This document shows positions 1-6,733 of a stretch of 9,091 bases of DNA, piece by piece. The position numbers and the translations under genes are program-made. The stretch comes from Modestobacter sp. (lineage in GTDB: Bacteria; Actinomycetota; Actinomycetes; Mycobacteriales; Geodermatophilaceae). The DNA is taken from positions 1 through 9,091 of the forward strand of contig JAOPVN010000512.1 in NCBI GenBank assembly GCA_025966175.1, in the 5' to 3' direction. The notes beneath the pieces are model-generated. The model searched no databases. It was not told where the DNA came from and was given only the letters and a program-made list of their open reading frames with translations. Numbering within the stretch: position 1 is the first letter of the stretch; every line of letters starts with the position of its first letter.

Positions 1-98
1 CCGGCGGCCGGCCGGGCCCCCGGTGCGGGGCGGGGGCGCGGACTGGGCCGGCGCGACCGCTCGTCGGACCCGTCGCCGGGTCGCTCCTGCTCGCTCAT
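1..98 (-). CDS. N-terminus of a further gene, probably a second Mce-associated protein (cut by the window edge)
   Basis: An ATG at 98 lies 7 bases after the stop of mam and opens a frame that stays open to the window edge (32 codons). The visible peptide begins MSEQERPGDGSDERSRR and continues Pro/Arg/Ala-rich, a charged, probably disordered cytoplasmic tail. No membrane segment is reached within the window. Two mam genes in a row after mceF are common in actinobacterial mce operons, and the preceding Mam also starts with a long charged tail, so a second Mam is the best guess. Only a weak GGTGAG, overlapping the mam stop, could serve as ribosome site. The start and reading frame are fairly likely; the function is inferred from position only. 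Confidence 0.55.
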   Translation of the reverse strand, partial: MSEQERPGDGSDERSRRPSPRPRPAPGARPAA

Positions 99-105
99 CG
101 TCGGC

Positions 106-768
106 TCACCGTCCCGTGATCCCGGACAGCAGCCACCGGCCGTGGACCCGCTCCAGCTGGATCTCGACCCGGTAGCGCTGCACCTGTGCCTGCGCGGAGG
201 CGCTGGTCTGCTGCGTCGACTGGATGACCGCGAACACCGTCGCGGTGCCGCCGTCGGCCGCACCGACCGCGGCACCGACCACGGTGGTGTTCACCACCGC
301 CTGCGCTTCGGTGATCTGCTGCCGCCGCTGGTCGAGCTGGTCGACCGACTCCTTCTGCAGGTCGCCGGTCGTGACGTCGCGGATCTGCTTGATGTCGTCG
401 TCGAGGGTGACGTAGTCGAACGAGGCGACGTCGACGATCCCGGCCCGGGCCGCCTGCAGTGCCCCCACGTAGTCACCGGTGCGGACGGCGGAGCTGCCGG
501 GCCGGGTGACCCAGAGGGCCACGCAGCCGGCCACCAGCAGGACGAGCAGCACGGCGAGGACGGGCACCAGCGGCAGAGACAACCGCCGGGAGCCCACGCT
601 CCCGGCGTCGGCCTCGTCGGCGTCCGCGCTCTTCCCGCGCCGACGCCGACGCCGACGCAGGGCGCTCTCGCTCTGCTCGGTGGCCGGGTCGCTGTCCGCT
701 GCGTCGGTGGACAGCCCGGTCACCGGAGCGGCCTCGACCTCGGTCACGGCTCCGGTGTCCTCTGCCAC
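106..768 (-). CDS. Mce-associated membrane protein (Mam)
   Basis: 220-residue single-pass membrane protein of the type that follows mceF in actinobacterial mce operons. The N-terminal 60 residues are acidic, Ala/Thr-rich and probably disordered, interrupted by seven consecutive arginines (38-44). One membrane helix lies at about 66-87, with the arginine side predicted cytoplasmic. The extracytoplasmic part (90-220) matches the usual Mam pattern: a helix with GDYVGALQAARAG (98-110), then FDYVTLDDDIKQIRDVTTGD (117-136), a Gln-rich helix (140-158), and a beta-rich end (RYRVEIQLERVHGRWLLSGI, 198-217). This fold resembles the NTF2-like/VirB8-like shape described for such proteins. Mam proteins are thought to stabilise or assist the Mce complex; the mechanism is not known from sequence. 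The GTG start has GAGGAG 6 bases upstream. Seven bases separate it from the next gene. Confidence 0.85.
   Translation of the reverse strand: MAEDTGAVTEVEAAPVTGLSTDAADSDPATEQSESALRRRRRRRGKSADADEADAGSVGSRRLSLPLVPVLAVLLVLLVAGCVALWVTRPGSSAVRTGDYVGALQAARAGIVDVASFDYVTLDDDIKQIRDVTTGDLQKESVDQLDQRRQQITEAQAVVNTTVVGAAVGAADGGTATVFAVIQSTQQTSASAQAQVQRYRVEIQLERVHGRWLLSGITGR
640..657. repeat. Hexanucleotide repeat (CCGACG)x3 inside mam
   Basis: Three perfect copies of CCGACG on the plus strand, read as alternating CGT/CGG arginine codons in mam. They encode six of the seven arginines just before the membrane helix. A change in copy number would add or remove pairs of arginines without shifting the frame. 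Confidence 0.85.
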
Positions 769-774
769 GCCGGT

Positions 775-780
775 CTCCTC
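775..780 (-). promoter_or_regulatory. Ribosome binding site of mam
   Basis: GAGGAG on the minus strand, 6 bases before the GTG at 768. It is the cleanest Shine-Dalgarno sequence in the window, fitting a gene that cannot rely on an overlapping stop codon, and it fixes the GTG as start. Confidence 0.75.
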
Positions 781-782
781 TC

Positions 783-819
783 GGTCGGGTCGATCAGGTC
801 GGGTGCGGTCAGGTCGGGT
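783..819 (-). repeat. Three direct copies of ACCCGACC upstream of mam
   Basis: On the minus strand ACCCGACC occurs at 819-812, 804-797 and 790-783, at 15- and 14-base spacing. The first two copies lie within a longer identical 13-base unit, GCACCCGACCTGA (821-809 and 806-794). The array ends 2 bases before the ribosome binding site of mam. It may be a binding site or only slippage in GC-rich sequence. Confidence 0.7.
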
Positions 820-899
820 GCCGTGCGCGCGGGGTCACGCGCAGTGGCGGCGGTCACCGTAGCCGGACCGGCTGTGGACCGGTGCCGGGCCGGTGCGGA

Positions 900-2168
900 T
901 CAGCCGACGGTCGTGGCGAACGGCGTCGCGTGCAGCAGGCCACCGAGCAGGCTCCCGAGCAGGTCGCCCACGGCCCCCACGCCGCCGGTCGCCGGCAGCG
1001 AGGGCCCCGGGGAGGCGACCCCGCCGTCCGAGCCGATGTTCTGGGCGCCGCGGATGTTCGAGCCGGTCTCGTCCACGGAGTTGCCCCCGGGGTCGACGCC
1101 GTTGACCACGTCGCAGCGCACGCCCGTCGTGTCCTGGGACAGCACGGCTCCGGGGCTCTGCGCCGCACCGCTGGAGATGTACCCGGTGGTGCAGGGCTGC
1201 GGGTCGCCGGAGTTCAGCACGAACCCGAAGTGCGCCCGCATCGTCCCACCGTCGTTGCGGACCACGCTGAAGCCGCCGCTCACCGCGTCGGGGTACGTCG
1301 CCAGCATCTGCTCGACGCCGGCCAGCCGCGGGATGGTCACGCCGTTGAGCACGTCCAGGTAACGCACCAGCGAGCCCAGGCCGGGGCCGGCGTCCTGCAC
1401 CAGCGTCTGCAGCGCGGCGCCGGCGTCGGGAGCGTTGACCAGCAGGGAGCGGATGTCCGGGTCGCTGCTGACCAGGGTGTCGGTCAGCGCCCGCAGGTCG
1501 CTGGCCCAGGACTGGATCGCCGAGCGCGACTCCGCCTGCGTGTCCAGCACGGTCTGCCCATCGGTGATCAGCCGCAGCGTCTGCGGCAGCGACTGCTCGG
1601 CGCGGGTGAGCAGCAGGTCGCCGTTGTCCAGCAGCCGGGACAGGTCGTCACCGGCCCCGGCGAAGGCGGTGCCCAGCTCGTCGACGACCACCCGCAGGTC
1701 CGCGGTGTCGATCGACCCGACCAGGCCGTCGACGTCGAGCAGCAGCTGCTCCACCGGGATGGGGATCGAGGTGCGGTCCTGCGGGATCACCGCGCCGTCG
1801 GCCAGGTAGGGCCCCGCGTCGTCCGGCGGCCGCAGGTCGACGTACTGCTCCCCCACCGCGCTGCGGTTGGCCACCACGGCGCTGGTGTCGGCCGGGATGT
1901 CCGGCGCGTCGGGATTCACGGTCAGGGTGACCCGGACGCCGCTGTCGGTGAGCTGCATGTCGCTGACCCGGCCCACGCCGACCCCGCGATAGGTCACCTC
2001 GGCGTTGACGAAGATGCCACCGGAGTCGCTGAAGTCCGCGGCCACGTCGTACCCGTTGCCCAGCAACAGCCGGTCCAGCCCGACGTACTTGAAGCTGAGG
2101 TAGGAGGTGAACAGGACCGCCACCAGGGCGAAGCCGATGAGCTGCAGGCGCACCTTGCGGGTGATCAC
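900..2168 (-). CDS. mceF: Mce family protein F
   Basis: Sixth and last Mce subunit, 422 residues. A basic N-terminus and membrane anchor (about 7-25) precede the MCE/MlaD domain (about 36-114), including TYRGVGVGRVSDM (59-71) and RSAVGEQYVDLRPP (102-115), typical of MceF. Helical sequence covers about 135-290. The tail carries C326 and C352, a Gly/Ser/Asn-rich stretch (355-390), LPATGG (391-396), and a Gly/Leu-rich end (397-412) without positively charged residues after it. It completes the A-F hexamer. The GTG start at 2168 overlaps the mceE stop (GTGA), with GGGAG 6 bases upstream. This is the last gene of the tightly overlapped series; a 131-base gap follows. Confidence 0.94.
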   Translation of the reverse strand: MITRKVRLQLIGFALVAVLFTSYLSFKYVGLDRLLLGNGYDVAADFSDSGGIFVNAEVTYRGVGVGRVSDMQLTDSGVRVTLTVNPDAPDIPADTSAVVANRSAVGEQYVDLRPPDDAGPYLADGAVIPQDRTSIPIPVEQLLLDVDGLVGSIDTADLRVVVDELGTAFAGAGDDLSRLLDNGDLLLTRAEQSLPQTLRLITDGQTVLDTQAESRSAIQSWASDLRALTDTLVSSDPDIRSLLVNAPDAGAALQTLVQDAGPGLGSLVRYLDVLNGVTIPRLAGVEQMLATYPDAVSGGFSVVRNDGGTMRAHFGFVLNSGDPQPCTTGYISSGAAQSPGAVLSQDTTGVRCDVVNGVDPGGNSVDETGSNIRGAQNIGSDGGVASPGPSLPATGGVGAVGDLLGSLLGGLLHATPFATTVG

Positions 2169-3436
2169 GGCGTGCTCCCGGAGGGAAGGGCGACGTCGGG
2201 CAGTCCGAGCAGCCCGCCGGTGGCCTGGGTGAGGTCGGGACCGACGCCGGTCAGGCCGGGCAGGGTCGGCAGGCTGAACGCCTGCGCCGTCCCCGACCCG
2301 GACGACGTCGACGTCCCGCCGCCGGTCCGGGCCGTCGACGCGGTCGCGGCACAGGCCGCGGCAGCCGGATCGGTGAGGTCGACCACCCGCAACGCCCCGG
2401 TCACCGGGTCGATGACGTACTGGCAGAGCAGCTCGGACAGGTCGAGGTTCAGCGTCGCGGTCATGTTGGTGAACAGCGCGTAGCCCCCGGTGCGCAGATC
2501 TGCGCGGGTGTGCAGCGCCGACAGCGAGCTGGCCGGGAACGGGTAGGTGAGGATCAGGTCCAGGGAGTTGGCCAGGTCGGGGCCGGCCGCGGCGAGCTGG
2601 GACAGGATCGGCTGCAGCGCCTGCAGGTCCGCGACGGTGTCCGCGCCGGCCTGGTTGATCACCCGGGTCCCGACGTCGCCGAGGCTGGCCAGGCTCTGCA
2701 GCATGCTGACCAGCAGGTCACGCTGCTGGTTGACCACGTCGAGGCCGGGCCCGATCGTGTCCAGCGCCGTGGTGATCGTTCCGGTACCTGCCGACAGGGT
2801 CGCCGACAGCGCGTTGACGCTGTCCAGCGCGCGGTTGATCTCCGTCTTCTGCTGGTCCAGCCCCCCGATGAAGGTGTCCAGCTGGGTCAGCGTGTTCCGG
2901 ACGGCGTCCTCGCGGCCCTGCAGCGCCTGGCCGAGCTCGGAGTTGATCGTCTGCAGCTGAGCCAGGCCACCGCCGTTGAGCACCAGCGACAGCGCGCCCA
3001 GGAGCTCCTCGACCTCGACGTTGCGGTTGGTGCGGTCCAGGGTGATCAGCCCGCCGTCCTCGAGCTTCCCGGTGGGCGCCTCGCTGCCCGGCGCCGCGAG
3101 CTCGATGTACTTCTCCCCCAGCAGCGAGGACTGCTGGATCATCGCCACCGCGTTCGCCGGCAGGTCGACGTCCCCGTTGACCTCCACGGTGACCACGGCG
3201 GTCCAGTCGTCGGACAGCGAGATCTCCTTGACCCGGCCCACGGGGACGTCGGCGACCCGCACACCCGACTGCGGCACCAGGTCCAGCACGTCGGCGAACT
3301 GGATCTGCACGGAGTAGGACCGGTTTCCCACGTCGGCCCCGCCGGGCAGGTCGAAGGAGTAGGCGCCGCGGAACCCGCAGCCGGAGAGCAGCAGGACGGC
3401 GGCCAGCAGCGCGGCCCCGCGCCGGGTGCGGCTCAC
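2165..3436 (-). CDS. mceE: Mce family lipoprotein E (LprK-like)
   Basis: Fifth Mce subunit, 423 residues, and the only one with a lipoprotein signal: a basic start (SRTRR), a hydrophobic core (8-16), and lipobox LSGC with C20 as the lipidated cysteine. After cleavage it would be tethered by lipid rather than by a transmembrane helix, as expected for MceE. FRGAYSFDLPGG (22-33) is the usual MceE opening. The MCE/MlaD domain covers about 40-115, ending SSLLGEKYIELAAP (103-116). Helices fill about 140-300. The tail has C338 and C362, then a Thr/Ser/Gly linker (365-385) and a Leu/Pro/Gly-rich end. The GTG start at 3436 overlaps the mceD stop (GTGA), with a GGTGGGG stretch 5 bases upstream. Confidence 0.95.
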   Translation of the reverse strand: MSRTRRGAALLAAVLLLSGCGFRGAYSFDLPGGADVGNRSYSVQIQFADVLDLVPQSGVRVADVPVGRVKEISLSDDWTAVVTVEVNGDVDLPANAVAMIQQSSLLGEKYIELAAPGSEAPTGKLEDGGLITLDRTNRNVEVEELLGALSLVLNGGGLAQLQTINSELGQALQGREDAVRNTLTQLDTFIGGLDQQKTEINRALDSVNALSATLSAGTGTITTALDTIGPGLDVVNQQRDLLVSMLQSLASLGDVGTRVINQAGADTVADLQALQPILSQLAAAGPDLANSLDLILTYPFPASSLSALHTRADLRTGGYALFTNMTATLNLDLSELLCQYVIDPVTGALRVVDLTDPAAAACAATASTARTGGGTSTSSGSGTAQAFSLPTLPGLTGVGPDLTQATGGLLGLPDVALPSGSTP

Positions 3437-4662
3437 GGGGTCCCCACCGCCGGGAGGCCGACGGGCGGCCCGGTCGTGCCGCCGCCGGACGGGGAGAAGA
3501 TCCCGGTCAGCAGCTCCTGGAGATCGGGAACGCCGTTGCCGTTGAGGTCGTCGAGGACGCCGTCGGCGTTGGGGTCCCCGGACAGCAGCCGGGCGCAGAT
3601 CTGCTCGGTCGGCGGCAGCCCGAGGAGCTGGGCCACGTCGTTGACGTTCACCCCGCCCAGCTGCAGCCGCCCGGCCGAGCTGAGCAGCTGACAGACCACG
3701 ACCTCGGCGTTGGTCGAGCCCAGCGAGTTGTCCCGGGTGTCCAGGGTGCCGGTGTCGGGGTTGTAGGCGCGGGAGACGTTGCTCAGCGCGGCCGGCGCCA
3801 CGTCCAGGACCTCGGCCAGCGCGCTGCGCTGCTGCACGAGGGTCAGCGTCACGTCGGCCAGCCGGTCCACGTTGGTCGTCAGCAGCGCGGTGTTCTGCTG
3901 GACGAAGGTCGCCACCTGGCCCAGCGCGGAGGAGAGCAGTGCGATCGCCGAGGCCAGGTCCTGCCGCTCCCCGGCGAGCTGGGCGGCGACCGCGGCGAGG
4001 TTGTCGTTGAACTGGCCCACCTGGGAGTCGACGGAGGCCAGCGCGCTGGTGAAGACCTGCAGGTTGTCGACCGAGGAGAACAGGTCGTTGCGGCCCTCGG
4101 CCAGCGTCCGCACGGCCTGCGAGAAGCCGGTGAGGGTCTGGTTGAGCGCCGCGCCGTTGCCGTCGAGATTGGCCGCACCGGTGTGCAACAGGTCCTGCAG
4201 GGCGCCGTTGGCGTTGGCCCCGGTGGGACCGAGGGCGACCGAGAGGTCGTCCAGCGCGCCGTAGACGGCGTCGAGCTCGACCGGGGTGGCGGTCCGCTCC
4301 AACGGCACCTCCGCGCCGTCGCGCATCGTCGGGCCACCGCTGTACACGGGGGCGAACTGGACGTAGCGGTCCGAGACCAGGGAGGGCGCGAGGACGACGG
4401 CATCGGCCTCCGCCGGGATGTCGTAGTCCTCGTCGACGAGCATGTCGACGCGCACCCGGTCGCCCGCCGGCACCACGTCGGTCACCGTCCCGACCGCGAT
4501 GCCGAGCACCCGGACGTCCGAGCCCGGGTAGAGGCCCACGGCCGCGTTGAACCAGGCGGTCACGCGCATCTGCCCGGCCGGGCGGAGCACCGCCCAGCCC
4601 AGTGCGCCGACCAGGACCACCGCGGCCAGCAGGGCCACGATGCGCTGCAGCTTGCCCGTCAT
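3433..4662 (-). CDS. mceD: Mce family protein D with Asp/Asn/Gly-rich C-terminal loops
   Basis: Fourth Mce subunit, 409 residues. A membrane anchor (about 7-25) is followed by the MCE/MlaD domain (about 32-106). The latter contains SDVRVLGIAVGTVTDV (48-63) and LAPSLVSDRYVQFAPVYSGG (91-110), the wording typical of MceD. Helical sequence runs from about 125 to 295. The tail (300-409) holds the two cysteines (C324, C356), then DPNADGVLDDLNGNGVPDL (363-381), which resembles calcium-binding loops of dockerin or thrombospondin-3 type, and a Gly/Pro/Thr-rich end. It should be one subunit of the hexameric tube. The ATG at 4662 overlaps the mceC stop (ATGA), with GGGAG 7 bases upstream. The open frame extends to 5712 but that part is out-of-frame mceC sequence. 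Confidence 0.94.
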   Translation of the reverse strand: MTGKLQRIVALLAAVVLVGALGWAVLRPAGQMRVTAWFNAAVGLYPGSDVRVLGIAVGTVTDVVPAGDRVRVDMLVDEDYDIPAEADAVVLAPSLVSDRYVQFAPVYSGGPTMRDGAEVPLERTATPVELDAVYGALDDLSVALGPTGANANGALQDLLHTGAANLDGNGAALNQTLTGFSQAVRTLAEGRNDLFSSVDNLQVFTSALASVDSQVGQFNDNLAAVAAQLAGERQDLASAIALLSSALGQVATFVQQNTALLTTNVDRLADVTLTLVQQRSALAEVLDVAPAALSNVSRAYNPDTGTLDTRDNSLGSTNAEVVVCQLLSSAGRLQLGGVNVNDVAQLLGLPPTEQICARLLSGDPNADGVLDDLNGNGVPDLQELLTGIFSPSGGGTTGPPVGLPAVGTP

Positions 4663-5693
4663 CCGCCGGCTCCCGTCGTACAGGTCTGGGGACCGCCGAC
4701 CGACGGGCTGCCGCCGCACAGCACCGCGCCGACGACCCCGGGGATCAGGTTGTCGACGAAGCTGTCGAACCAGCGCCCGTTGCCCAGGGTGTTGGTGAAC
4801 ACCCGGACGAACGGCGCCAGGTTCTGCACCGTCGCGCCCAGCTGCTGCCGGTTGCGGGACAGGATGTCGGTGACGGTGGACAGCTGGCTCAGCGCCGGGG
4901 TGAGCGCCTGGCTGTTGTCCTGCACCAGCCCGGCCAGCTGCTGGGACAGCGTCTGGGTGTTGGTGAGGATCGAATCGATCAGCTGGCGCCGCTGCTGGAC
5001 CTCGGTGAGCAGGGTGTTGGAGTCGACGATCAGCTGGGTGAACTCGCCGTTGCGGTCGGCCAGCACCTGGGTCACGTCCCGGGTCGCGGACAGCAGCTGC
5101 TGCAGCTGGGCGTCCCGCGAGGCGATGGTCTGGGACAGCCGGGCCAGCCCGTCCAGTGAGGTACGGACCTCGTCCGGCGTCCCGGACAGAGTCTGCGACA
5201 GCGTCTCGAACGAGGCGGCGAGCTGGCCGGTGTCGATCTGGTCGACCGTGGTGGACAGCCCGGCGAACGCCTCGACGACGTCGTAGGGCGAGGCGGTCCG
5301 CTCGACCGGGATCCGGGCGTCGGGGTCGAGCTCCTGCTCCCCGCGCGGCACCAGGGCCATGTACTTCGCGCCCAGCACGGTCTCGATCTTGATGGCCGCC
5401 TCGCTGCGGTCGCCGACGAAGGCGTTCTTGACCCGGAACTCGACGGTGACCGCGCCGTCCTCCAGCTGGAGGCCCTCGACCTTGCCGACCTTCACCCCGG
5501 CGATCCGCACCGGGTCGTCGGGCTTGAGGCCCGCGGCCTCGGAGAACTGCGCGCGGTAGACCGTGCCGCCGCCGATGATCGGCAGCGATGCGGTGTTGAA
5601 CGCCAACAGCACGAGCACGACGATCACGCCGAGGCTGATCCCGCCGATGACCGCGGGGTTGCGGTCCCGGAACGGCTTGGACTCCCGGGTCAT
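4659..5693 (-). CDS. mceC: Mce family protein C
   Basis: Third Mce subunit, 344 residues. A polar N-terminus precedes a membrane anchor at about 15-35. The MCE/MlaD domain spans about 42-117, with DPVRIAGVKVGKVEGL (60-75) and a closing IETVLGAKYMALVPRG (103-118). A Gln/Leu/Ser-rich helical region (about 135-300) is consistent with the tube-forming helices. NGRWFDSFVDNL (305-316) and a Cys/Gly-rich tail (C326, C338) finish the protein. Its role is as one subunit of the hexameric lipid conduit. The ATG start at 5693 shares one base with the TGA stop of mceB (TGATG). AGGGG lies 8 bases before it, so coupling is backed by an own ribosome site. The tail is short compared with those of MceA, MceD and MceF. 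The subunit letter is inferred from gene order. Confidence 0.93.
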   Translation of the reverse strand: MTRESKPFRDRNPAVIGGISLGVIVVLVLLAFNTASLPIIGGGTVYRAQFSEAAGLKPDDPVRIAGVKVGKVEGLQLEDGAVTVEFRVKNAFVGDRSEAAIKIETVLGAKYMALVPRGEQELDPDARIPVERTASPYDVVEAFAGLSTTVDQIDTGQLAASFETLSQTLSGTPDEVRTSLDGLARLSQTIASRDAQLQQLLSATRDVTQVLADRNGEFTQLIVDSNTLLTEVQQRRQLIDSILTNTQTLSQQLAGLVQDNSQALTPALSQLSTVTDILSRNRQQLGATVQNLAPFVRVFTNTLGNGRWFDSFVDNLIPGVVGAVLCGGSPSVGGPQTCTTGAGG

Positions 5694-6733
5694 CAGCTGC
5701 ACCCCTGAGCACCGCTGGCGGCGCCGAACGACGGCACGTTGGCGCCGGCCGCCTGCCCCGGCAGGACGACGTAGCCGCCGGCCGAGCACAGGTAGAAGTT
5801 GAACCAGCTGCCGTTCACGGCGGTCCGGGTGATCAGGTCGATCTTGGTCGGGGCCAGCTGCAGGAAGCCCTGCAGGACGTCCCCGGTGTCCGCCAGGTTG
5901 GTCGAGAGGTCACCGAGGGACTGGATGTCGGCCGCCAGCGGGGGCCGCGCCTGCTCCAGCAGTCCGGTGGTCGCCACCGCGAGGCCGTCGATGGTCTGCA
6001 GCGAGTCGAAGATCGCGTCCCGGTCGGCCGACAGTCCGCTGACGAACTCCTGTAGCGAGACGACCAGGGCCGACAGCTGCTGGTCGCGGGCGGCGACCGT
6101 GCCGACGACGGTGTTGAGGTTGTCGATCACACTGCCGATGACGGCGTCCTTGTCGGCCAGCGACGAGGTGAGCGACGCGACGTGGCCCAGCAGGCTCTCC
6201 ACGGTGCCGCCCTCGCCCTGGAAGACCTGGATCAGCTCGTAGGACAGCCGGTTCACGTCGTCCGGCGAGAGCGCCTGGAACAGCGGCCGGAAGCCCCCGA
6301 ACAGCGTGGTGAGGTCCAGTGCCGGCTTGGTCTGGGCCAGCGGGATGACGTCGTCGACCGCCAGGGTGCGACCGCCGGACCCGTCGCCCTCGGTGAGGGC
6401 GACGTAGCGCTGGCCCACCAGGTTGCGGTAGCGGATCGTCGCCTGCACCGCGGCCGGCAGGCGGACGTCGGAGGCGACCTCCAGACCCACCTCGGCGACC
6501 GTGTCCGAGCCCTGCCGGGCCAGGCCGATGTCGGTCACCTGCCCGACCCGGACGCCGGCAATCCGCACCTCGTCACCGGTCACCAGGCCGGCGACGTCGC
6601 TGAACTGCGCCCGGTAGGCGACCTGGTCCCCGTACCCGGCGTTGGTGATCGTGGCGATCAGCACGTAGCTGGCCATGATCGTCACCAGCGCGAAGACGAT
6701 CAGCTTGACGATCGGTGCCGCGAGTCCTCTCAC
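5693..6733 (-). CDS. mceB: Mce family protein B
   Basis: Second Mce subunit, 346 residues. One membrane anchor (about 8-28) is followed by the MCE/MlaD domain (about 37-115), with the family patterns GDEVRIAGVRVGQV (53-66) and IRYRNLVGQRYVAL (100-113). The latter wording is typical of MceB. Helical, heptad-like sequence covers about 145-290. The short tail contains FNFYLCSAGGY (311-321), with C316, and ends with C345 next to the last residue. It is expected to occupy one place in the six-subunit ring and tube that carries lipid to YrbEA/B. The GTG start at 6733 overlaps the mceA stop by 4 bases (GTGA), with AGGTGG 7 bases upstream. The open frame continues upstream to 7261, but that part lies inside mceA and is rejected as start. 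Confidence 0.94.
   Translation of the reverse strand: MRGLAAPIVKLIVFALVTIMASYVLIATITNAGYGDQVAYRAQFSDVAGLVTGDEVRIAGVRVGQVTDIGLARQGSDTVAEVGLEVASDVRLPAAVQATIRYRNLVGQRYVALTEGDGSGGRTLAVDDVIPLAQTKPALDLTTLFGGFRPLFQALSPDDVNRLSYELIQVFQGEGGTVESLLGHVASLTSSLADKDAVIGSVIDNLNTVVGTVAARDQQLSALVVSLQEFVSGLSADRDAIFDSLQTIDGLAVATTGLLEQARPPLAADIQSLGDLSTNLADTGDVLQGFLQLAPTKIDLITRTAVNGSWFNFYLCSAGGYVVLPGQAAGANVPSFGAASGAQGCS

Larger units (their letters stand above)
769..899 (-). other. Intergenic gap between mceF and mam
   Basis: This 131-base stretch is the only real break in the operon. It holds GC-rich direct and short inverted repeats: three copies of ACCCGACC, two GGTGACC/GTGACC sites near 833-857, and a small inverted repeat at 861-873. 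No U-tract follows any hairpin, so it does not look like an intrinsic terminator, and I see no convincing -35/-10 pair. It may be a spacer, a processing site, or the seat of a weak internal promoter; the sequence does not decide. Confidence 0.5.

Noticed and set aside
861..873. Small inverted repeat AGCCG/CGGCT after mceF as a terminator
   Set aside because: The stem has only 5 base pairs, no U-tract follows, and similar chance repeats are common at this GC content.
979..998. LPATGG of MceF as a sortase anchoring signal
   Set aside because: No basic residues follow the hydrophobic stretch, the stretch is Gly-rich and weak, and MceF already has an N-terminal membrane anchor. It is kept only as a low-interest note.
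142..1362. A 406-codon plus-strand open frame opposite mam and mceF
   Set aside because: It crosses the intergenic gap and two well-supported minus-strand genes, has no recognisable domain and no ribosome site I can see. It is a GC-driven shadow.
882..2483. A 533-codon open frame on the plus strand opposite mceF and the end of mceE
   Set aside because: Its composition (Arg/Gly/Val/His/Gln-rich, low complexity) is typical of antisense shadows in high-GC genes. The minus-strand frames have clear family domains and coupled starts.
2510..3691. A 393-codon plus-strand open frame opposite mceE and mceD
   Set aside because: It is antisense to a clear lipoprotein gene and has low-complexity Gln/Arg/Val composition and no domain.
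4663..5712. Upstream extension of mceD covering all of mceC (fusion candidate)
   Set aside because: The extension is an Arg/Gly/Pro-rich out-of-frame reading of mceC. There is no frameshift signal and both genes are complete on their own.
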